64,000 bases of DNA from JADJLQ01 sp044227925. Its GTDB lineage: Bacteria > Bacteroidota > Bacteroidia > Chitinophagales > Saprospiraceae. A model generated the notes under the pieces. The model searched no databases. It had not been told where the DNA came from and saw only the letters and a program-made list of their open reading frames with translations. The stretch covers positions 24,321 through 88,320 of the forward strand of contig JBGAVW010000012.1 of NCBI GenBank assembly GCA_044227925.1, written 5' to 3'. Numbering within the stretch: position 1 is the stretch's first letter; each line of letters begins with the position of its first letter. Positions 54,862-61,842 of the stretch are shown in pieces. A program made the position numbers and the translations under genes.

Positions 54862-57093
54862 ATGTTAGCAACCTTGCCGGCCACCTTAGAAATGGCTATC
54901 TCCCTGGGTCTCAAAGAAGACGAATTTGAAAAAATAAAATCTATTCTCGGCCGTATCCCCAACTACACTGAGTTGAGTATTTATTCAGTGATGTGGTCTG
55001 AACATTGCAGTTATAAAAATTCAATAAAATATCTGAAAACATTGCCTCGTGAAGGAAAAGCTTTACTTGTGGGGGCTGGGGAAGAAAACGCAGGACTGGT
55101 GGACATAGGCGAAGGCTTGGCTTGTGCTTTCAAAATAGAATCTCATAATCATCCAAGTGCTATAGAGCCTTATCAGGGAGCCGCTACCGGAGTCGGAGGC
55201 ATCCATAGGGATATATTTACCATGGGAGCAAGACCAATTGCTGCAATGAATTCGCTTCGCTTTGGAATACCCAATACAGAACATATGAAAAAATTGGTAC
55301 GCGGAGTTGTAAAAGGTATTGGAAACTATGGTAACTCCTTTGGCGTGCCAACAGTAGGCGGTGAAACGTATTTCATGGATTGTTATCAGCAAAATATCTT
55401 AGTCAATGCGATGTCGGTCGGGATCGTCAAAGTTGGTGAAACCATTTCAGCTACAGCCCATGGTGCCGGCAATCCTGTCTTTATTGTGGGTTCAGCTACT
55501 GGCAAAGACGGAATACATGGTGCTACCTTTGCCTCTGCAGATCTTACAGAAGATAGTGCTGAAGATTTGCCATCCGTACAGGTGGGAGACCCCTTCCAGG
55601 AAAAATTGTTATTGGAAGCATCTCTTGAGGTCATTGCTTCAGGTGCAGTAGTAGGTATGCAGGATATGGGAGCCGCCGGCATCACTTGCTCTACTTCAGA
55701 AATGTCTGCAAAGGGCAAGTCCGGGATGATCATACATCTTGACCGTGTGCCACTACGACAACAGGATATGGAACCTTATGAAATATTATTATCTGAAAGT
55801 CAGGAGCGTATGTTGGTAGTGTGCAAAAAAGGATTTGAAAATACCATCCTCCAGATATTTGATAAATGGGATCTCGAATGTGAGCAGATAGGTGAAGTAA
55901 TTGATTCTGAATTTATTGAATACTATTTCAAAGGAAACCTGGTAGCTAAAGTGCCTGCAGAGAGCCTGGTTCTGGGCGGTGGAGCCCCGGTATACAACAG
56001 AGAATTTAAATCTCCTGAATATTTGACAAAAATTAAGGAATTTGATATCGATAAAATAGCCGAGCCAAAGGACCTGGCTGAGGTATCCAATATATTAGCT
56101 GCTTCACTCAATTTATCTTCTAAAAAATGGATTTCACAACAATATGATTCTACGGTACGAACTGGTAGTATGAATACGGTAGAGCCATCTGATTCCTCCC
56201 TTGTTTATGTAAAAGGTACTGATAAAGCATTAGCTATGACTGTGGATTGCAACAGCGCTTATGTTTATGCAGATCCTAATATCGGAGCACAAATAGCTGT
56301 AGCTGAAGCTGCACGTAATATTGTATGTTCGGGAGGTGAGCCATTGGCCATTACCAATTGTCTTAATTTTGGTAATCCCTATGACCAGGAGGTGTATTAC
56401 CAATTTGTAGAAGCTATCAAAGGTATGGGGACAGCATGCCGGGCATTTAATACTCCTGTCACCGGTGGAAACGTTAGTTTTTATAATCAATCTCAGGTAG
56501 GAGATAAAACGATACCGGTTTATCCTACTCCCACTATAGGTATGATTGGACTATTGAAAGCTACCAATAAAATGCATCTTTCTTTTAAATCTGAAGGATT
56601 AAAACTCATTTTGCTGGGGCCTATGACTAACGACATCGGGTCCAGCGAATATCTAAGATCCTATCATAAGGTTTTTCATTCAACTGTACCTTATTTTGAT
56701 TTGAAAATTGAAATGCAAGTACAAGATGTAATTAAAAAATTGATCTCATCTTCTGCAGTCACTGCTGTACATGATGTGTCTGATGGTGGACTCTTTACTT
56801 GCCTCATGGAATCTTCCTGGCGATCGGGTCTTGGAGTAAATATTTATTCACCTATAGGATTAAGGAAAGACTCATTTTTATTCGGAGAAGGTCAGTCCAG
56901 GGTAGTTGTGGCCCTGAGTGCAAATGCAATGCCTGTAGTTTCAGACATTCTTCAAAAGTCAGGAGTCTCTTATTTCGAATTAGGTGAGACCAACAGCAGT
57001 GGTGAATTTAGATTAGATGGTCAATTAATTTATACTATTCCGGATTGGAGTAAAAACCATACAGAAGCATTATCGGCAGCGATGGAAGACTAG
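54862..57093 (+). CDS. purL: Phosphoribosylformylglycinamidine synthase subunit PurL
   Basis: A 743-residue stand-alone PurL (FGAM synthase II) for purine synthesis: it converts FGAR to FGAM with ATP, receiving ammonia from PurQ with the help of PurS, both encoded elsewhere. Family motifs: SVMWSEHCSYKNS, the nucleotide-binding region KIESHNHPSAIEPYQGAATGVGGI and DIFTMGARPIA, and QDMGAAGITCSTSEM. The C-terminal half repeats the AIRS-like fold (NCLNFGNP, TGGNVSFYNQ, VHDVSDGGLF). The ATG at 54862 fits the family N-terminus; a TTG at 54820 would add 14 hydrophobic residues and is rejected. Confidence 0.96.
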   Translation: MLATLPATLEMAISLGLKEDEFEKIKSILGRIPNYTELSIYSVMWSEHCSYKNSIKYLKTLPREGKALLVGAGEENAGLVDIGEGLACAFKIESHNHPSAIEPYQGAATGVGGIHRDIFTMGARPIAAMNSLRFGIPNTEHMKKLVRGVVKGIGNYGNSFGVPTVGGETYFMDCYQQNILVNAMSVGIVKVGETISATAHGAGNPVFIVGSATGKDGIHGATFASADLTEDSAEDLPSVQVGDPFQEKLLLEASLEVIASGAVVGMQDMGAAGITCSTSEMSAKGKSGMIIHLDRVPLRQQDMEPYEILLSESQERMLVVCKKGFENTILQIFDKWDLECEQIGEVIDSEFIEYYFKGNLVAKVPAESLVLGGGAPVYNREFKSPEYLTKIKEFDIDKIAEPKDLAEVSNILAASLNLSSKKWISQQYDSTVRTGSMNTVEPSDSSLVYVKGTDKALAMTVDCNSAYVYADPNIGAQIAVAEAARNIVCSGGEPLAITNCLNFGNPYDQEVYYQFVEAIKGMGTACRAFNTPVTGGNVSFYNQSQVGDKTIPVYPTPTIGMIGLLKATNKMHLSFKSEGLKLILLGPMTNDIGSSEYLRSYHKVFHSTVPYFDLKIEMQVQDVIKKLISSSAVTAVHDVSDGGLFTCLMESSWRSGLGVNIYSPIGLRKDSFLFGEGQSRVVVALSANAMPVVSDILQKSGVSYFELGETNSSGEFRLDGQLIYTIPDWSKNHTEALSAAMED

Positions 57094-57279
57094 TTTAAAT
57101 AGCATGGTACTTAAATTGTCCGCAATTTCTATTAGTCAGATAAAATTAACCTCATTTCGAGCCCGTTTATTCTCAGCCAACTGCAGTATATTAATTTAAT
57201 AGTATCAAGTGTATAGCCTGAGCTTGAAAAATATAAAGAATCTATCCTTATTTACTGTTACAGATCTTAAATAAGATGG

Positions 57280-58401
57280 TTATTTAGTCTGCTTTCTTTC
57301 TTTTTTGGGTAAATATAAAAATACACCCAATAGCACCAAGGATATGGCTAACCATTGATTGTAATTAAATCGGGCTATAGATTTTATGTTTTCAGGTTGG
57401 GCGGTATAAAATTCTAGAATAATATACCATATCGAAAAGGCGATGAGTACCAAACCATTCCAATTTCTAAAAAGGACTATTTTGTCCTTTTTGTATAAAT
57501 ATTGTAAAAGGCAAAACAAGAAAAATAGTGAGATACTATAATAAAGTTGTACTGGATGTCTTGCAATAGCAATGGTATTTACCATGGCATTAATATTACC
57601 ATTGGGAGTCTTCGTCATCGCATATTTTATGGGCACATCGCCCGGTTCAATGGTATACTCCGGATGTTCAAATAAAAAGGTTTTTACATCGCCAATGATA
57701 AATTCAGTAGCCTCTCTTTCTTCAATACCTTTTTTAAACACCAGGTTAAATATTATATTTTTTTGTCCTGTTTTGAGACCAGCTGTTTTCTTATCTTTAA
57801 TTACAGCCACATCCTCGAGGGGGTTGGGACCATTTGGACTTCTCATAATACAACAGGGAAGGGTTTTGATGCCATCGAGGATTGGCCTGATAAATACAGT
57901 ACCGACCGGGCTATCTGTGGGAGTCCCTGCAAAAAATCCATGAATAAAGTTTGCTTTAAATAATAACGCGCCAACCAATATAGCAGGGATCAGGGTTTTA
58001 AAAATAACCTTATCAGGGTTTCCCTTAACCATCCATTTATTTAAGCTTGCTATTCCAACATAGAATCCGATTACCCCGGCTGGTAAAGAAAATTCTTTGA
58101 TTCCCGTAAAATGAAATTTAGGTGAAAATGAAAATGGAACTATCCAGGACAGCCAATCGCCAGGTAGTACTTTTACGGGGTTTACAATCGTATAACCCAG
58201 CCTGGAAAATATTAAACTAATACTCAATAGACAGAATACGTACCAATCTAATCTGATATTAGTATTGCTATTTAATTTTGAATTTCGTAATAAGTAAATA
58301 GCGATCAGAAATGAAAAAATAAGCAAAATGGAATACCAATACAAATGAATATTCCCCTGGCCATACAACTCACTTTTAAATTTCCACAAAAAGTAATGCA
58401 T
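57280..58401 (-). CDS. Lgt-like (prolipoprotein diacylglyceryl transferase family) protein, probably inactive
   Basis: A 373-residue polytopic membrane protein with Lgt-like layout: seven or so helices, KANFIHGFFAGTPTDSPVG standing where Lgt has GRxGNFxNGExxGxPT, and IARHPVQLYYSISLFF where Lgt has RHPxQLYE. Asn of NFI, the later Gly, and Arg of ARHP are kept, but the Arg and Glu of the GRxGNFxNGE motif are replaced (Phe and Phe), and the His of the helix-3 HGGLxG segment is not visible in LPAGVIGFYVG. Those changes make ordinary lipidation activity doubtful. A hydrophilic insertion of about 90 residues (GPNPLEDVAVIKDKKTAG onward) is unusual. It may be a neofunctionalised paralogue. It converges with purL. 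Confidence 0.7.
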   Translation of the reverse strand: MHYFLWKFKSELYGQGNIHLYWYSILLIFSFLIAIYLLRNSKLNSNTNIRLDWYVFCLLSISLIFSRLGYTIVNPVKVLPGDWLSWIVPFSFSPKFHFTGIKEFSLPAGVIGFYVGIASLNKWMVKGNPDKVIFKTLIPAILVGALLFKANFIHGFFAGTPTDSPVGTVFIRPILDGIKTLPCCIMRSPNGPNPLEDVAVIKDKKTAGLKTGQKNIIFNLVFKKGIEEREATEFIIGDVKTFLFEHPEYTIEPGDVPIKYAMTKTPNGNINAMVNTIAIARHPVQLYYSISLFFLFCLLQYLYKKDKIVLFRNWNGLVLIAFSIWYIILEFYTAQPENIKSIARFNYNQWLAISLVLLGVFLYLPKKERKQTK

Positions 58402-58671
58402 TGCGTTAAAGATATTTAATTCTTCTCAACCGGAAATCATTTTTTTAATTGTATTAATACCATTTCTTTCTAAATTATTTTTGCATTGTACAATATCGGT
58501 TCAACTTAAATGGCTCCAGTTTTCACATAGCCTTTAAGTATAGCTGTATCCTAAATATTCCAACAATTACCTTGGAAATAGAAAAGATTCGATGGGTTTG
58601 CTTTGTTTACTTAATTCAAATTCAGCTTAGACCAATCAATTAGGGAAATTAGAAATCGGGTTTTATGGTAC
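58402..58671. other. Gap between Lgt-like and metallopeptidase-like genes
   Basis: 270 bp of A+T-rich DNA, upstream of the Lgt-like gene and downstream of the T9SS cargo gene, both minus strand. I see no coding frame, hairpin terminator or TAnnTTTG match in the right orientation. Confidence 0.4.
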
Positions 58672-61600
58672 TTAATCTTTGATTATTTTCACAAATCCCT
58701 GGCTATAGTTGCTTTTTACTTTTACAAAGAGCACTCCTTTATAATCCAAATCCCGGATGATCAGATTATGTTTGGTATTTGGCGTATTAGATTTGTTTGT
58801 TCTTAATGTCCTGCCCAGAGCGTCGACGATTTCATATTCTATCGAGCCTGGATTATCTAATTTTACTTCAATGTTCAAAATTTCACTAAACGGGTTTGGA
58901 TAAGCCCGTATTGATTTATTTAATAAAACATCCAGGGTAGAGGTTACCCCTTTTGGAAGTACTAAAAGATCATAAGTACCCCTTGCCTGTGCCCAGCCAT
59001 CTACAACAATATAATAGGTGCCAGCAGGCCGATTGAATGGAAGATTGGACTCTGCGATACCGGAGTTTCCACCACCGGACCCAATAAAATCATTGTTATC
59101 GCAGGAGTTTAGAAAAAGAAGATCTAAGGGGGCCGATTTGTTACTGAGCTTGATATTTCCTTCGCCACCTGGCCATACTAATTTGTGTATAGCTTCCGGT
59201 CCGGTAGATTGCCACCAGGGGTCGTTATTATAATTATTTACATTATTTCTGCCGTTGGCAGTATTGCCTTGAATGGTTTTGCCCAAAGGTACAGTAGGGG
59301 CATCTCCACAGGCCAATATTCCAAATACAGGCAACGCGGCAGAGGAAGGATTGTAACCATCTTGCCTTAGGTCTACCGGCGGCATCCAGGTATTACCATC
59401 ATTGAATATCTTTTTGATAAATTCGGATTTAGATGCATTAAATGCTCTTAGGCCAGGGAAATGATAAGCAGGGGCTGCACTATTAAATCTAGCCTGCACA
59501 TCGAAACAAAAACATTCTGAGCTTAGACCCACTTCATTAGGGCACATATTATTGGCATCTACTATGGGGATATATCCACACAACTGTTGTATTGCATGTG
59601 TAAACTCATGCACTCCGTGATCAAATCTTCTGAATGTATTATCTAATGGGCGATTCACAATACCTGTTTTACAAGTAAGCTCTTCATTGGCCAATATTGC
59701 TTTTTTGGGATCTAAATAAGCAGCCTGCCCTCTGAACTGCGCTGCATTTTGTTTGTTTTGCCAGGTGGTAAAGAACATATTTTGTATGGCGCTATTCAGA
59801 TCGTTTTTATTTATCAGGATCAAACTTTGACCTTTTAAAGCATCCAACGTTTTTATCAGGTTTTGATCAATTTTCGGTTCAGAAGGTTTGGGTGCAACTA
59901 CAGCATTAAACATATTGGTGATGATAAAATAATAATTTACCAATACCCAATCACTGCTGGTATTGGTAGCAAAAAAAGTAACACCATGATTGCCTTTTAA
60001 AAACTTATTATAGGATGCTGCGATAGCATCTGCTGAAGTATTTACATTCACATTGGGATTGTCTACATAATGGGCGATGAGGTTTGCCTTGGTAGGTAAT
60101 GGTAAGAAATAGTCTTTGACCATTTGATTAAACTGAAAAAGCCAGGTTTGATTTTTAAGTCCAACTGAAGGATTTTCGGATACTACGCTTGAATTAAAAG
60201 TCAATGCTTTGGTGGCGTTTGCACCGATCAATTGATAAGCATTGGTACCATATTTATTTATATCCGATTGTTTTATTTCCCATTCTTTTACGCCCTGGCT
60301 GGTTGCAAAGGTGAGCGTGCCTGATGCAGAAACTAATAATGGCAAGCTATCTCCTTTGGCTTTATTGATCAATACTCTTTTACCATTACCCGCATCGATA
60401 GTACGCCACAGAAACCGCTCGCAATTTCCAGTAGCCGGAATCAACTCTATTTGCAATTTATCGTTTTTATCAAAAGTAAGTCCCTTTTTATGATCGACTC
60501 CGTGATTATTACTTTCAAGTATTGGTTTAGGTTGCATAAAAAACCAGAATGCTTCGTTAGTCATTTCTGGACTTACACTGATGTATTTAGGAGTTAGATC
60601 AGACCAGCTACTACCATTCCATCGCTGATATTTTCCTTGAGCGTCTATTTTTATTAGTTGGTTGTCATTATCCTGAAGAAGTTTAGCATTTGACCCAATC
60701 TTAAAAGATTGATTGTTGTTAATAAAAGCCCAGACCGTACTGTCAGGACTGACATAATAGGTTACTCCAGCTATAGTGATTATCTGTAATACATCCACCC
60801 AATTATTTCCATTAATATTATAATATTTTATCTTTCCATCGTTTTGATGAGCCAATGTGTACCCGTTTTCACATCGAAGGATATCACAGCCAGAAAGTGT
60901 TTGCCTAGCTCCATCAAAGACTTGATCTCCATATAATAGAAAGCTTTTTGTCGAACAGACTAATTTTTGTTTTAAATAATCTGTATTAAAATTTTCGTTT
61001 AGAAATACTTTAGGTAATGCTTGATCATATCTTTTAACGGCCATTACCTCATTCTGTACTCCTTCTCCAGTGGCAGCATTGGTTACATATCCAAAATTTG
61101 CGCTTATACTTTCTACACCTTTCAGCATGACTTTAGCCCCTGTTGCTGTTTGTTCGTAAAGGGTACTATCTTTGAAAAGCAAATAAAAAGTTCTTTGTAC
61201 CCTATTAAATACATCCGTAAAAACAGATACCGACTGGCGATCCTGGATAACTACCAGATCATAACTACCCTTGGCTAACTGCCATCCATCTACCACGATA
61301 TAATATGTACCTGCCGGTAGATTAAATGTAAAACTAGTTTCTTTTGTGCCTGTATTGGCGCCACCATTAGCATAATTACTTGGATCACATGAACGTAATA
61401 TTATCAGGTCTAATGCAGCTGTTTTATTACTGAGTTTAATGGTTACCGTTCCTCCAGGCCATTCCAGTTTATACACATCTTCCGGTCCTGTATTCTGCCA
61501 GAAATTGTCATTATTGTATTTTGAATTATTGTTTTTACTATTGGTGGTATTGCCCTGGATGGTTTTGTTGATGGTGAGGAGTGGGGCATTACTACAATCC

Positions 61601-61680
61601 AGTTGAGCTTGCAATTTTAATGTAGTAAAAAATAATATACAGAATGAAAGTAAAAGTCTAAAGTTGTGCATCGATTTCAT
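58672..61680 (-). CDS. Secreted T9SS cargo protein with HEFTH metallopeptidase motif and duplicated PPC-like domains
   Basis: A 1002-residue protein with a signal peptide (LLLSFCILFFTTLKLQAQ). A beta-sandwich resembling a pre-peptidase C-terminal domain occurs twice, near residues 28-150 and 780-905; both copies contain the stretch LPAGTYYIVVDGW or RPAGTYYIVVDGW and start with KTIQGNT. Between them is a long region with a beta-trefoil-like part (WRTIDAGNGKRVLINKAKG) and a zinc-binding motif HEFTH (His691, Glu692, His695) with candidate third ligands Glu716 and Glu722. The C-terminus is a type A T9SS sorting domain (AYPNPFSEILNIEV to the final KIIKD). So it should be exported through the T9SS and act as a surface or secreted metallopeptidase. 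I recognise no described peptidase family; activity is inferred from the motif. Confidence 0.75.
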   Translation of the reverse strand: MKSMHNFRLLLSFCILFFTTLKLQAQLDCSNAPLLTINKTIQGNTTNSKNNNSKYNNDNFWQNTGPEDVYKLEWPGGTVTIKLSNKTAALDLIILRSCDPSNYANGGANTGTKETSFTFNLPAGTYYIVVDGWQLAKGSYDLVVIQDRQSVSVFTDVFNRVQRTFYLLFKDSTLYEQTATGAKVMLKGVESISANFGYVTNAATGEGVQNEVMAVKRYDQALPKVFLNENFNTDYLKQKLVCSTKSFLLYGDQVFDGARQTLSGCDILRCENGYTLAHQNDGKIKYYNINGNNWVDVLQIITIAGVTYYVSPDSTVWAFINNNQSFKIGSNAKLLQDNDNQLIKIDAQGKYQRWNGSSWSDLTPKYISVSPEMTNEAFWFFMQPKPILESNNHGVDHKKGLTFDKNDKLQIELIPATGNCERFLWRTIDAGNGKRVLINKAKGDSLPLLVSASGTLTFATSQGVKEWEIKQSDINKYGTNAYQLIGANATKALTFNSSVVSENPSVGLKNQTWLFQFNQMVKDYFLPLPTKANLIAHYVDNPNVNVNTSADAIAASYNKFLKGNHGVTFFATNTSSDWVLVNYYFIITNMFNAVVAPKPSEPKIDQNLIKTLDALKGQSLILINKNDLNSAIQNMFFTTWQNKQNAAQFRGQAAYLDPKKAILANEELTCKTGIVNRPLDNTFRRFDHGVHEFTHAIQQLCGYIPIVDANNMCPNEVGLSSECFCFDVQARFNSAAPAYHFPGLRAFNASKSEFIKKIFNDGNTWMPPVDLRQDGYNPSSAALPVFGILACGDAPTVPLGKTIQGNTANGRNNVNNYNNDPWWQSTGPEAIHKLVWPGGEGNIKLSNKSAPLDLLFLNSCDNNDFIGSGGGNSGIAESNLPFNRPAGTYYIVVDGWAQARGTYDLLVLPKGVTSTLDVLLNKSIRAYPNPFSEILNIEVKLDNPGSIEYEIVDALGRTLRTNKSNTPNTKHNLIIRDLDYKGVLFVKVKSNYSQGFVKIIKD

Positions 61681-61693
61681 GTTTATATATGCT

Positions 61694-61701
61694 CAAATAT
61701 A
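61694..61701 (-). promoter_or_regulatory. Putative -7 element of the metallopeptidase-like gene
   Basis: The minus strand reads TATATTTG, a full match to TAnnTTTG, 13 bp before the ATG at 61680. No TTG at -33. Confidence 0.42.
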
Positions 61702-61842
61702 AGTAGGCATACAAAGCTTGAAAAATTTAAGGGATAAAATGCAAGTTTTAGGGATAGAATTTACTTGGTGTATGATTACAGCTTTGAAGTAAAGTTTACG
61801 ATATATCGATTATTTTCCAGGGCTTAAATAAAATGAAGCCGA

